Below, piece by piece: positions 47,387 to 61,700 of a stretch of 64,000 nucleotides of DNA. Both the position numbers and the translations under genes were made by a program. The notes beneath the pieces are model-generated. The model worked only from the letters and a program-made list of their open reading frames with translations, was not told where the DNA came from and ran no database searches. This DNA comes from Perilla frutescens (lineage: Eukaryota > Streptophyta > Magnoliopsida > Lamiales > Lamiaceae). Location of the stretch: contig BRKX01000017.1 in assembly GCA_026008535.1 (NCBI GenBank), positions 12,106,501 through 12,170,500 of the forward strand, read 5' to 3'. Numbering within the stretch: the first letter of the stretch is position 1; every line of letters starts with the position of its first letter.

Positions 47387-47412
47387 CTAGTACAGTGCCC
47401 GCGCGTTGCGCG
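47387..47412 (-). repeat. Helitron 3' terminus
   Basis: Reading minus: hairpin GCGC-AAC-GCGC, ten bases (GGGCACTGTA), then terminal CTAG followed by T. Spacing and sequence are canonical for plant Helitrons. The interval 47413-47767 is AT-rich 3' untranslated sequence. Confidence 0.85.
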
Positions 47413-47767
47413 ATGGAAGTAACACGGAATGTGAGACGTACGTTGCACGGTGGAAGCGAATTTACATTTCACCGTTGCGTTATTTGCAATACAAATATAT
47501 TTAAAATTAAAATTATGTTATATTTCTCTGTAATTTTACATATATTGGTATTTAATTTTTTATAAATTTATAAAATTGATCGCTAATAATTATTAATTTT
47601 ACCAAAACAATTATTAACACAAATTTTACATGACACACACACATATATATAATAGGTACTTATATAATTCTTAACATTTTAAATGAATATTAATTCATAT
47701 TTAAATTATATGCACTTTATATTATGAAAAATCAAAGTTACTATTAAAAAAAAAAAAAGCAGGAATT

Positions 47768-50700
47768 TTACAAATTCTGAAAAACTTCTTTATATACAAC
47801 ATTTGTGGTGGTATTTGTATCATTATCATCAAGTAAGATCTTCAATCTACCACGACTTCTAACCCTTGAAACAGCAACATAGAATTGTCCATGAGTGAAC
47901 ACTGGCTTCTGCAACAATAAACCAACGTGAGACGGTGATTGTCCTTGGCTCTTGTTTATTGTCATTGCATATGAGGGCATCAGAGGAAATTGCCTTCTCT
48001 GAAACTTAAATGGCAATCTGGGATCAGCAGGCGTAAGAAACATTCTTGGAATTAGTACCATTTGCTGTGCATTTTGTCCACTGATAAATCTTGCTTCGAC
48101 AACATGTTTGCCAAGCCTTGTGATCATCAATCGAGTCCCATTACATAAACCATTTGCATGATCTATGTTTCTCAACAATATAACAGGAGTACCTACTTTC
48201 AAAAATAATTCATGATTCGGAACCCCTGAGAATCTAATACTGTTTAAGAATTTCGGAGTATGAACTTCTTGCAGCAAACCCGTATTGTTATCTGAGTTGC
48301 ATGTCGAGTCACAACTTAAATACAATCTGCCCTCACCCTTGTTCAGAGAAAGCATGTATTGATTTACAGATTCAACCGCATTTAAAGTTGGAGCAAGAAT
48401 TGCTTGTTCTTGTAGATAAGTTGTATCTGCAATATCAGTATCATATGATGGAAAAGTACTATGAACAATTGCTGAAATTGGATCTCCTGACCATTTCAAC
48501 ACAATATCATCAGGGATGTCAATATTCACATGTCCATAATTTGGGCCACCGATTGTACCGTCTCCAATACCAGCAATCCAATTTTCAAATTGTTCAACCT
48601 CAGCAGCTACATCATTAGGCCCCAAATTCGACAGTCTTAAATTTTTTGATAATCTTAAGACTCGACAGTCTTTCCACAGATAAGAAGAATTTATTGTGGC
48701 ATTAACAATATCCTGTCTGCTTCCTTTTGGAATAACTGGTAAGATCTGTCGAAAATCTCCTCCAAAAATGATTGTTTTTCCTCCAAAAATTCTACGTGCA
48801 TTTGAAGTTTCAGATACACGCATTATATCTCGAAGTGTTCGATCCAAAGCTTCAAAGCAGTATTTGTGCATCATAGGTGCCTCATCCCAAATTATCAGCT
48901 TGCATCTAAGAATCAGTTCTGCTAACGGACTTCCTTGAATAATATTACAGGTGGAATCCTCATTTGGATTTAACGGTATCTTAAATCTTGAATGCGTTGT
49001 CCGTCCACCTGGTAATAATATAGAAGCAATATCACTTGATGCAACATTTAAAACTATTTCTCCTTTTGATCTCAACGCTGCTGATAATGTTTTCCATATG
49101 AATGTCTTTCTAGTACCTCCGTATCCATACAGAAAGAATATGCCCCCTGATTCCGATGATATAGCATCCAATACAATTCGATACACATTGTATTGTTCAT
49201 CTGTTAATTTGCTAACAAACACTTTGTGATCATTTTCCAATTCCGTCCTATCATATCTCATTTCATCATTTATCAATCTATTTTCCTGAGATTGAAAAAA
49301 GTCTGAACTTGGAAATGGCATACCTTCAAATTCTCGTAAAGTCCTTCCAAAACTCTTGATCAACTTTTCAATTTCCACCAGACAATAACTTTGAATTTGT
49401 TCATCAGTCAAGTACAATTCTGTACATTTATAAGAATAGTTAATAATGGAAGTTAATATATATTATGCAAAAATTAAACAAAGATTAAACAATTATAATT
49501 TGAAGTGCCAGGGTGTTGCAGTATTGATCGTTGCTTATATAATATATCATCTGCTAAATACATCCAACAATTATTCCACACAACTTCTGGACGTCCAATT
49601 GAATCAGAGGCTAACAATGTAACAAATAACTTTCTCAGAGATTCAGCAGATGACCAATAACTTGCTTCGACAATCCCATCAATAAATTCTTTATCGTCAT
49701 CTAACAATCCCAAAGCATAACATGCATCTTTGAATGAAGCATACTGCACACCGTTAATTTTTCTGATGTCTTCATAACACGTAGGTCCCCGCACAACATT
49801 AAGCAAACACCTCAAATAATACATCTCCCCACTCCCCGGAGGAACAAAGAAAATTCTTCCAATTGAGAAATTTTGTTTCCTCGGCACCCCTTCTTTTTTA
49901 GCTTGTTTCCAAACAAATTTTGTTGGAAATTGAACATAAGTAAGTTTCCGCACTTCCGGATACTTCTTATTTGTTTCAAACCAAGCTAAAAACATACTTT
50001 CATGGACAGTTGGTCTGTTGAGGACATCATCCATTGAATCAGAATCTTGAAAGAAAATTGTCTGTTCATTTTCAAGATGAAAACTTAATCTCTCAACGGG
50101 AGGGTATTTGTATTGAATTTGAAATCCAAATATTCTCCATGCAGCCTCGCAGGGGGAAAAATATATATGCAATCATAATACATACTTATTTCATTAATAT
50201 TTTTCCCACTTTCATCATCTTGAGTGCTCTGATAAAATGCTGTGGTGACACGATCGTGACCTTTGTTCACATATTTGAACAAATATTTTATTGATCTTGA
50301 CTGATTGCACCATTCCACATTTATATGGGCAGCATACTTCATTAGAAGGAATCGATTGTGAGGAACCACATATCTATTATCCATCAGCATTTCATTCTTC
50401 AAAATTGTTCTTCTATTGTCTCTGCGTCTATATATTGGATATCCCTCTTCATCTGTGGTTGTTGTCTCAGTAAAATTTTTTGGAAAATATTTACTGCAGC
50501 GACCATTTCTCATGCAGGGTGAATTTTTTTTCACAACACCACATGGACCATGAATCATGAAATCTTGTACAGCTGTGTAATATTGTGGATCCAGATCTTT
50601 ATCAGGTATTTCAGCTGATATAATTTGATCAATCACTTCTGATCATCGATTTTGATATTCTTTTGATATGAAAAGCAAGATATGCGCATGTGGAAGACCC

Positions 50701-52265
50701 CTCTTTTGAAATTCAATAGTGTACACAACTATAATTCAAAGTAAAAACAATTAAATTATATTAAAATAAAACTTTGAAAGAATAATTTGAATAAAATTAA
50801 GACATACCTGCTTTAACATTTCCAAATACATTGTTTTGGCGCAGATCGTAAATCAAATTGTCCAACTTCATTTTGAACACTCGACAAACAATATCGGGAC
50901 GATCTTCAGGTTTCAATCCTTTTTCTTGCACATATCTTACAATTTCTGGCCACCTTGGATTGCATGTGAATGTGATGAATAGATTTGGATATCCAGCCCA
51001 TTGACAAATAGCCATAGCATCTTGGTAATTTTGAATCATGTATCGAGCTCCTCCAGTGAATGTTGAAGGTAGGATAACTCGTTTTCCTTGATTTGCGGGA
51101 TTTCTCTCACCTCTTGTTAGAGCCTCTTCTAAACCCTTGTACACATGACATCTCAATGATTGTTGATGTGTTCGTATGTATAAAAGTCTAGCAGATTCAA
51201 CCATTGTGTAGGCATCAACAATAAATTGTTGAAATAATCTCCTTGAGCTTATAATGGTTTTTGCATCACAATCTCTTTCATGCAATCCATATGCAAAATA
51301 TTCTCTGATGCTTACCATCTTTCTGCCCTTAGTTGCTAAAGAATGCAAATATGAAAATGGTATATCTTCTCTATAACCGTCTTCACCATATGGAAACAGA
51401 AGAGGATATTGTAAACCCAAATATGCTATATTTAACTCATTAATGCGTTTCAATTCTCCAGTTTGAGTTTCCAAGATTATGTCTCTATCTCCAAAAGACT
51501 GATCAAAATCTCCAACAACTAACGCAGCAACTTCAGACACAGTTGGAAGATTATACATTCTAGCATCGCCTCCACGTCTACCAATAAGTTTCAACTTAAC
51601 ATCAGATTGACCAAGATCTACAATGTTGTGCTTTGCCATCTTAAATGACTTTGCAAAAACATTATATTCATCCAACATGTTTTTAAGTTCAGAAACAATC
51701 TCTGCATGAAGTGTGCTTAGACTTTTTTTGTTCCTATATAAACAAAAAATATAAAATTGAATTACAACGAACGTACATAATATTAAGAGATATATTAAAA
51801 AAATTATAATAATAAATATAAATTACCTCACAGAAAGCATTCTATTTGCAACTTCGTTTTTAGTATCATAAATATATAACTGAGCAAACTTTGGTGTAGA
51901 ACCTTGCGGTGGCAATAGACTTCCAATCATATGATAATTCTGACCGTGCAGTCGGAATGTCGGTGGAGAATTACCAATATTTAAACTTAAATCTATCTTG
52001 CCTCCCATTGATGTAAAAGAAAACATACTATTGTAGGAACGAATATTATCAAGAAAATGTTTACTCTTATGATCATTTTTGTAGAGCAAACTTTCCAAAA
52101 CTTTAGGAGGCCTTTGAACAGGCGGCAATTTAATTTTTCCTCCGACACAGCACAATGAGTATTTCCTAATTCGTGAATTTGAATTTTTTCCCAACCTCTC
52201 ATCATACCAAAAATGTGCTCCACAAAATTTACAAATAAAAACGGCATCACCAAGATCGGAGTAGT
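47768..52265 (-). pseudogene. Helitron Rep/helicase
   Basis: Four main exons on the minus strand: 52265-51827, 51733-50808, 50728 to about 49502, and 49419-47768. The first has a CxxC zinc-finger-like CKFCGAHFWYDERLG. The second holds the Helitron-like N domain (YPNLFITFTCNPRWPEI). The third has the HUH nuclease motif PHAHILLF (His codons at 50682-50690) and the two-tyrosine block KYLFKYVNKG (50260-50289). The fourth is a Pif1-type SF1B helicase with Walker A GYGGTRKTF, Walker B IIWDEAP and the final VAVSRVRSRGRLKILL. Lesions: TGA at 50643-50645, a frameshift in the G5/C5 run at 50152-50156, and Arg instead of Gly in Walker A (49109-49111). Confidence 0.88.
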
Positions 52266-52534
52266 CTGAAACTATTATGAATGTTAAAGGTTAAATAAAT
52301 ATTTAATCTTATTCATACTTATATTCATAATAATTGTAGAGTCATAAATTAGGTAAAAATAAATAAATTTAGATAACTTAATTTTTAAAAAAATATATAC
52401 TTAATTTACAAATAGAAGTATGATTCTCATTTTTATTTATTTTGCGTTGCTATAAATATTGAGAAAATAACAAATTTAATACAAATACATTATTAAAAAA
52501 AATCAAATTAAAATTAGCAAAATTATTAACTCAC

Positions 52535-54765
52535 CAGTACAATATTGATTTCAATCATGATCATACTGTTTACCTAATGAGCAAAAAAAATTATTGACAT
52601 CAGATTCATATAATTAATATTATTAATTATTATTTAATTTGTAATTAACATATAATGAATTTTGTACCTATATCAGACATTTGTGTAACATGTATATCAA
52701 TCAATTGGTCATCCTCGAGTGATTCATTGATTGTTAAATCAAACATCTGTTCAATTGTTCCTTCACCTGTATTTTATTAATTTAAGAATTATTTTAGATA
52801 TGTAAAGTAATATAAAAAAATAATAATAATACTTTTATAAAAAGAAATTATAATATTGCAAACATACAAATCCGAAATATACTAAATTTACCAATAGAAA
52901 TGTGATTCCCAATTATATTTCTGAAACTGTTATGAATGTTAAAGGTTAAATAAATATTTAATTTTATTCATAATTATATTCATAATAATTGTCGAGTCAT
53001 AAGTTAGGTAAAAAAAAAAAATTTAGATAACTTAATTTTTAAAAAATTATATACTTAATTTACAAATAGAAGTATGATTCTCATTTTTTTTTTTATTTTG
53101 CGTTGCTATAAATATTGATAAAATAACAAATTTAATACAAATACATTATTAAAAAAAAATCAAATTAAAATTGGCAAACTTATTAACTCTCCAGTACAAT
53201 ATTGATTCCAATCATGATCATACTGTTCACCTAATGAGCAAAAAAATTATTGACATCAGATTCATATAATTAATATTATTAATTATTATTTAATTTTTAA
53301 TTAACATATAATGAATTTAGTACCTATATCAGACATTTGTGTAACATGTATATCAATCAATTGGTCATCCTCAAGTGATTCATTGATTGGTAAATCAACC
53401 ATCTGTTCAATTGTTCCTTCACCTGTATTTTATTAATTTAAGAATTATTTTAGCTATGTAAAGTAATATTAAAAAAAATACTTTTATAAAAAAAATTAAT
53501 AATATTGCAAACATACAAATCCAAAATATACTTAATTTACCAATAGAAGTGTGATTCCCAATTTTTTTTATTTACAATAAATAATTAAAAAATAACAAAT
53601 TAAATATAAATAAATTATTAAATAAAAAAATAATTAAAATTGCACATAATTATTAACTTACCGGTACAATATTGCTACAAATTATGATCATACTGTTCAC
53701 CTAATAAGGCAAGTAAATTATTCAAATCAAATTCATATAATTAATATTATAATTTCATATTTAATTTATAAATAACATATAATGCATTTATTACCTATAT
53801 CAGACATTTGTGAAACATGTATATCAATTAATTGGTCAACCTTCAAAGATTCATCAATTGTTATATCAACAATCTGTTCACTTTTACTTGTTCTTTCACC
53901 TGTATTTGATTAATTTAAAAATTATTTTAGGTATGTAAAATAAAACAAAAAATATAATAATAATATTTTTTTAAAAAAATATACATTATTGAATTGCAAA
54001 CTTACCAATCCAACATATCTAAACACAACAATAGAAGTGTGTTTACAAATTTTTTTTATTTGATATTAATATTTTAAAAAAATTATAAATTAAATATAAA
54101 TAAATTATTAAAAAAAATAATTAATTGAAAATATTTTTTAACTTAGTAGTACAATATTGATGCAAATTACGATCATACTGTTCACCTAATGAACAAATAA
54201 AATTATTAATAGCAGATTCATATAATCATTATTATAATTTGATATTTAATTTTTAAGTAACATATACTGCATTTAATACCTATATTACACATTTTTGTAA
54301 CATGTATATCAATTAATTGGTGAACAATCACTCATTCATTAATTGTGTAAAAATGGACATAATACCTATATCAGACATTTGCGTCCTCCATTGATTCATT
54401 AATTGTTAAATCAAAAATCGCTCCACGTTCACTTATTTCTTCACGTGTTTTTAAATAATTTAAAAATGATTTTAATTATAAACTAATATTTTAAAAAAAA
54501 TGTAATAATATATGTTAAGAAAAAAAAAAACAGAATTGTATTGAAAACTTACCAATTTGATTTAGAGAATGAATAACTTAACTTTCTTTGAAGACTGGTT
54601 AAATAACTCAACAAATGATTTAAGAATTATAAAACATATACATCTGATTTATAATATCATAATTTATTATTCCAAAACATTAAAAAAAACCTGTATTATA
54701 AATGTGTTCAACATGTATGTCAATTAATCTTGTAGTCTGTAGTAGTTCCTCTGTTATTGAATAAC
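52535..54765 (-). repeat. tandem array of mini-exons upstream of Rep
   Basis: Four units on the minus strand each hold a short exon of 39 bases (52535-52573, 53192-53230, 53662-53700, 54147-54185; GEQYDHDWNQYCT-like). They alternate with a longer exon (52668-52766, 53324-53422 and 53795-53899 of 99-105 bases, a degenerate copy around 54280-54450, and a 75-base one at 54691-54765; DQLIDIHVTQMSDI-like). All begin and end in phase 1 between AG and GT, so copies can be added without shifting the frame. The two lowest units (52266-52922 and 52923-53578, about 657 bases) are nearly identical. Some exon copies carry stops (52552-52554) or lost donors. Confidence 0.7.
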
Positions 54766-55339
54766 CTGTAGTAAAAAAATATAGTATTATTAAATTAATA
54801 CAATACTATATACATTTTAACTTTTTTAAATTTTTAAAAATATATTTATTATAAATTAAAAATACATGAAGATTTTGCTTATATATTAGAAATATTATAC
54901 AATTTTATTGTCCACACAATAAAAACAATTTTAATATTTATTTAGATAATCCAAAACTTATTACATAATCATTGACTAAATACATAAATATTATCTTATT
55001 TATATCAATTAAGTAATATGTAATGACACAGTAAATTAATCAAAAAAATTTTACTTAATACTTAAAATATCTAATATTTGAATAATTAATATTAAATATT
55101 TAAAATTTATCTAAATTAAAAATCTATTTATATAAATATTGAATAATCATCTAATATTTAAGTAAATACTAAAAAAATTGTAAATTAGTCTCCAAATTAC
55201 GTAATACATATTTATCTATATAACTAAAATCTTTTATTCTGTACATTTACTAAAGATAAATTAATGTTTTCAATTTTTACGTAATTAATTATATAAAATA
55301 ATTAATTATCTACATTATCTACATAAATAATATTTAATT

Positions 55340-55471
55340 ATCTAAGTCCCTATTTTGGGCCTCAATTAATATTTTCAATAGATCATTAGCATTATTTGGG
55401 CCGATCTGCATGGTTGATATTTTAAAATGGGTCTGATTCAATTATGTTTTATTTTACCTTTATTAACCTAA

Positions 55472-55508
<37 letters not shown>

Positions 55509-55510
55509 GT
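55340..55510. promoter_or_regulatory. probable divergent promoter inside the Helitron
   Basis: Two TTGGGCC site-II-like words (55355-55361, 55396-55402) and a long TA run (55476-55507) lie between the minus-strand Rep gene and a plus-strand pyrimidine-rich leader. Site II elements (TGGGCY) are common in promoters of genes active in dividing cells. The assignment is by position and motif only. The interval 54766-55339 is AT-rich without features. Confidence 0.4.
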
Positions 55511-58060
55511 AGCCGACTTCATTTGCTAGGGCTAATCCCCATTTGCGCCGCATCACTTCTCTCTCACTCTCTCTCTCGCTCTCTCTCTCTCTTCCGATTT
55601 CAACTCCTCAATGTCTGAAAAACCTAGCCTGACTTCTCTCTTCTGATTTCATTTCCGCCGCATCACCTCTCTCTTCTCCCTCTCTCCGCTACCTTCAACT
55701 TGAAGGTTTTTCTTCCGTCTACACGATTTTTTTTTACAGATACCTAATTTCAAGTTTATAAATCTGAAATTTCAGATGAGTCAAGTTTTTCAACTTGAAG
55801 GTTTTTATTCCGTCTACACGGCTAATTTTTTTTTACAGATCCGTATTTTCAATTTTTATAACAAAAATTTTATATGAGTGAAGTTTTTTTTTTAGATCTG
55901 TATAGATCTCTTAGCCTCTGACTCAGAGGCGATTCTGTGTTCATCTATTTTCGGCAAGATCTGTAAGACACTGAGTTTGTATATATCTCTAAGTGTCATC
56001 TGATCGGATAAAAGTGAGGGTTTCAACTCTTCTCTGAGTATCGATCTCTTACTGTCTCAGTGAAAGGCTGTATCTGTATGTTTTTTTGAAGCTTCGAGTG
56101 AGGGTTTCGTAGATTTATTTAAATTTTCAGCTGAGACAGTCGATGCTTGTATCTTTCTAGTCTATTTTTACATTTTTTTTCTTTATTTATATTTAAATAT
56201 GTTTCTGACTTTCTTTTTTTATGGTTTCTTGTGTTCTCTAAGTTTAGATTTGTAAGTCTCTCAGTGAGAGGCTGCATATTTTTCTGCCTATTTTGTGAAG
56301 TTAGCATAAGAGCTTGTATGAAACTCCGAGTTCGGCAAAAAAATTAGATAAGTTCATTACTTTTTTTCTTTTTGTATCTCATTCACTAACACACACGAAC
56401 ATCAATTTAAATATGAGGTTTAGATCTTATTATATCTATTAAGTATGTATAAATATTTTTATTTAAATATTTTTCTGACTATTATTTGTTTTTTCTTTCT
56501 GCAGAACATCAAACTCACTTCTCACTATCTCTACATTCTGATCTATACATATTCTTTACGCCTAAATATATACATCTCTGTGAAAAGATCTGCGTTGAAT
56601 TTCAGTGAAGGTGTCACTGTGAATTTCAAACGACATTCCAGTCGCACTGTGAAGGTGTTCATTTTTCTAACACACTGACACACACACACACACATCTGCT
56701 GAAAGCTAATGTTCAAATCTCTGCAATGCTTTATATTACGTTTCTGACTTGGGCATTTTACATTTCAGTTCGGATTTTGAAGAATGGATGCTGCAGATCC
56801 CAGAAGGTTCCCCTGAAGGCCATTTAAGAAGCCAAGTTTTTTTTTTTTTTTTGTTATTATCACTGTATTTATGTTTTTCTTTTGAGACTAACACACACAC
56901 ACACACACACACCTTTTGGTACGAAAATCTCAAAATTTTGGAAAGTATACACAATTTTTAAGTTTTTTGTCTGTAATTTTTTTAAACGTGATACTGTCTG
57001 AATACATTTTTTGTCTATACCATTTTTTGCTATTCTAAATCACTTTTATGAAATTATTTTTAATTAATTGAGGATATATAATAATGATTAACATACCTGG
57101 AAATGAATCTGACCTGCAGATTCTTTTAACACGCTCACCCCTGTCTCCATTTTCCATTTTCGCAAGTTTTAAGATTTCTGCAGTTTTCTGAAATTTGAAT
57201 TTTTAAATTTGCCTCTTATGCTAACTTCACATTACTGTAGTGGCATTTTTTAAAATTTTTTTAACCACCCACTAACATGAATAATTTTTTTTATTTAAGT
57301 ATTATATTTTTCTGCCTATTTTGTTTCAAACTTTTATACTTTTTTATTAAGAAGTAAAATTTGCAGCAAAATTTCTTAATTTTTCTAAGAAATTAAATTC
57401 TTATATATAGTTTGAGAATTACAGTTCCAAATATGTATAATTAAATAAGTAGTTGTATGTAAAGTATTAAATAAATTTATTAGTCATTTACTATACATAC
57501 TTACTGCAATATATTAATTTATTATTGCTATATTTACATAAGTATAATCTATGCTATAAAAGTAATAAAATTTGTATTCCTGTATGTACATAAGTATATA
57601 TATTTACTATTACTGTATTTACTTGAATATGTAACTCCTTTTAATTTATTCCTTGCAATTTATGTTCATTTTTTTAAATAATCTTTACTTATATATGTGT
57701 GCTTCAATCTTATAGGTAAAAATTGATCCATCTATGCTTGAGTACCAATCTGGTATACTTATTCATCTTTTTATCTGTTGAGTCCAGTCTTTAGATGTGT
57801 TCTATATAGCTTAAATATAATGTTGTATGTATAAATTTAATTAGCGCGTCTTTCTGTTGTACTATGCTATTTTATTCTGCATATCAGATCTGTGGGATCT
57901 GTGAGTGTTCTTTTTAAGAACACTGTGCGATTTGGTGAGAGGTTTTGATCTGAGTCATAGTGTTTAACCTGATTGAGCCTTGGACTTTGTGTGACCCCCT
58001 GCGCCCCCGTTCAAACGGGTGATTGTGAACTGGGAAATCCACTTACTCCTTAGGGTTCTT
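55511..58060 (+). other. plus-strand leader-like unit, unidentified
   Basis: Directly after the TA run comes a CT-rich leader (CTCTCT runs 55558-55592), then segments with repeated donor- and TTACAG/TTTCAG acceptor-like sites. A leader segment (TTCAACTTGAAGGTTTTT...CCGTCTACACG) occurs twice, near 55694 and 55789. A possible start ATGGATGCTGCAGATCC is at 56785 but reads only about ten codons. A GC-richer patch with CCCCCTGCGCCCCCGTTCAA is at about 57990-58020. No family is recognised. It may be the 5' part of a captured host gene. The remainder to 58783 is AT-rich. Confidence 0.35.
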
Positions 58061-58783
58061 GAAAGGTTAATGATATATGATCCAGACCTTTCGCATTTAT
58101 TGAATTATTTGTGTGCAGTAATTCTTATGCATGTTTTTTGTATTGATCTTGCGCATGTTTTTTGTATTGATCCTGCTGTTTTATGAGAATGCCATATTCA
58201 AATTGCATGTTTGATTGTTTCTGTCTATATTATTAATTGTTTGCATTATTACTTGTATAATTCATTATTTACAAAGTGGCACATATATATTCCAACATTT
58301 GTAGTGTGTATATTTTTTATGCAATGAATGTCCTATTTATTTTTGAACTTTAATAAACCTGCTGCATTAAGTGATAAAAGTTGTATATTATGCATTATAT
58401 CCTATTTGCATAATTATTTGTTTCTGGCTTTTTTTTTATAAATTTTTTCCTATGTTTTACTAAAAACTCACATATTAAATTTGCCTGGTTAATTGTTCCT
58501 CTTTCCAGTTTTTACTAACTTGCAGTATTCTTATAGTTTGTTTTTTTTTTCAGTGATGTTTTTTGCACAATATATAAGCTGTCATATTATTCATGCAATG
58601 AATATCTTGTTTTAAATATGTAGCATAATCTGAAACTTTTTAATAACTTATGTAAAACTTCAAAACATAACCGTAATAAGCTAATGCAAAAAATAAAATT
58701 GTTCTTGTAAAAAAAAACCAAAACTTAGTCCAACACCACACTTCTAATCACATTCAGAAACATCTGCATCCTTTTTTCTTCCA

Positions 58784-61700
58784 TCAATATTTTTCTTTCT
58801 TTACCACTCTTTTGATCCTCTTGTTTGTTGTTGCTGAAAACTCATCAAGCAGATTTCTCTTTACATTATCATCTGCCATATTATTAACTGCATCACTGTT
58901 GGTGGTGTTCGTCCTTTTTGGGGTCATTAATGCTTCTCTAATGTTCAACTGCAATTTTTTGAAAAAAACACAGTTGATCAAAAAATATTATGTAGTATAG
59001 GGACAAAAATGTAATCTGTGTAAAAAAAATTAATTCAACCTGATCTGAATTTTCATCAACAATTTCTTTTCCTTTCTTTGATTTGCTTGAGGTTCCCTAC
59101 AAAATGAATATAGTTCTTTGATACAATATTTATTTTTTAAATATTTCGTAAATTTTACTTTTATCACTAAAAACACCCACCTCCTTTTCTGAAACTGTGC
59201 TGTCATCAACCACAACTTTTACAACATCAAACGGTCCTTTATTATTATTGACCTGCTCATGCAGGACAGTAATATTAAAGAAACCTTTTTTTATTGCAAA
59301 TGCCTTCAACTTCAGCCGGAAGTAGATCAAATATCTTTTCCTACAAAAAAAAATTATTATAATTTTGTACTCATGATTTTTTATTATTTTAAACATTTAC
59401 CCTACATACCTCTGCTTTGTTTTTTCCAATCATTTCCATGCATTGTGTTTCCCACATAGGAAAGATTGTAGTTGCAGTACAATCACTGACTTTCACAGTC
59501 AATTGGTGTCTATATTTAAAAAAAACGTTTAAAATACTAAATTTACAGAATAAATAAAATACTTAAATTTTATAATAATAAATAACCTTGATTTGCCAAC
59601 TATGTCAAAACTCTGGCATTTCTCGCAAAAGAATTTGAGTTCATCTTGTACATCTAATTCGTTCAGACATTCCTTGCATGCAAGATATGAAATGCCAAAA
59701 ATATCTTCAATGCTATTCACAGTGGCATACACAATGAACTCCCCACTCTGAATTTCATCCAAATTTTGTTGTGTAATTGAAATATAAAATTATTTATTCT
59801 GAAAGAATAATAATTCGAATTTGAATATAATTATTGTGAAATTTACCTCCCCATCTTCTAATATTTGTTGTATGGTTTTGCTTTTAACCTCACAACTTTT
59901 TGATTGAAGACATGCTTTTGAAGACGATCCAACCAGTATGTTAAATAATTATTAGGTTACAATTATTATTTACTTTAATATTATAATAAAAATTTTAAAA
60001 AACATACCATATCTTCAATAATTTTTGATCCATTTATTGAAATGGATTCCTCATCCTGTATAAAAAAATGACCCATTAATTACATAAAGATATTCATTTA
60101 AAATAATATACTTTATGTGTTTCTTTTCTTCAATACCTCAATACCAATTTCTTCTCCACAAACTTTTTTTATTATTTCCCTGTCAATACAAATTCTAGCT
60201 ACACTATATGACCCAGTGTAGTTTTTCGCCTGTCCAGGTTGAACAAAAATGTTGAACAAAGCTTTTTTGTTGCTTAAATGTTCCAAGCCTGATGGAATTC
60301 CCTCGTAGTTTTTACCCTGTGCAAAAAACTTAATTAGTATTTGCATGGTTTAATAGTATAGATTTTTTTTTTTACCACACTTAATTCAGTAGCTGTTTTT
60401 CCTAAAAGACTTATGCATTCCTTATCCCACATCAGAAATGTGGTGGTTCCAGTCTCATCAACCACCCTCACAGTCAGCTTATACCTACAATTTAAACTTT
60501 TTAAAATTAAATTTTGTTCTGCAAAATATCAAATCTATACTATATATGATTAAAAAAAAAATTACCTCAGCTTTCCTTCAATATCAAATGTTTCACATTT
60601 TTGGCAGAAAAACTGATTCCTACTTCTTGTAATTTTCTTCTGGCATCTCTTGCAAGCCAAGTAGGACCAATCTCCAATGGTCTCTACGCATAGTATGGTT
60701 GCAAATATCCAGAAATTTCCAAGCTAATATTTTTTAAAAAACTCAGTTTAATTTTTTTAAAAAAACCAGTTGAACAAATTTAAATTATAAATTTCTTTTA
60801 GTGCAATTTAAATTATTTAAAATACCTTTTCATCTGTCATAATTTCTGAAATACTCTTCAGTTCAAAATCTCCATCTCTGATTTCATCATTCAGGGACCT
60901 CTTTGATGATGAAGTCAGAGTAGAGATACGGGTGGATCTCACCTTCCCAGTTTTCAGATACCTCCAAACAAATATTTAGTCAAGAAATGTTAGTTAAATA
61001 ATGTATTTGAAATTAAATACTTTAAAATACTAACAAAAGCAGATATATAAAATGCAAGAATGCTATAAATATAAAAAGCACATGTAATATAACAATTGAA
61101 TTATTTTACCTAATATTGAAATCAGCCAACTCTGGATCATTCTGATTCAGCACCATCATTGTAATATTAAACATAGATGACACACGTATTTCTCCTGTTG
61201 TAAAATTTTATTAATTATAACATCACATATAATTAAAAGTACCAGAAACAAATAAACTGTCCTACCCTTATACATATTCGGCCTGCAAAACTGAACAATT
61301 AAAGAAACCGGTCCTTCTGGTTTAGTTTCTAGAAAATTTAATATCTCTTCTGCATATGTTTCCCACAAGGTCACTGAGATCGTGTTTCCACTACAAAATT
61401 TGATTAAAATGCAATTAATACATAATAATTCTAATATTAAAAAATAAAAATATGTGCTTTAATATAAAAAACTCTTACTCCAGATCTTCCAAAACCAAAT
61501 CTATTAATTGGGTCAGCTTCCCATTTATCTCTTTGGTGAGCGGCCTATAGTGTGACACAATTGTTCCCATTACATCTGTAAAAAAAAAAATCACAAATCC
61601 ATATAAAATACTACATATTTTTTCGTGTGTATTCAAATATATTACCAAACATTGCTGCATCCCCAATATTCTGCATATTAGCAATATCATTAAATGTCTT

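Noticed and set aside
48301..49229. Plus-strand frames opposite the Helitron helicase
   Set aside because: Shadows of the helicase exon; no independent support.
56736..56961. Opposed 70-codon frames around a CA microsatellite
   Set aside because: They run through low-complexity A, T and CA tracts; no coding evidence.
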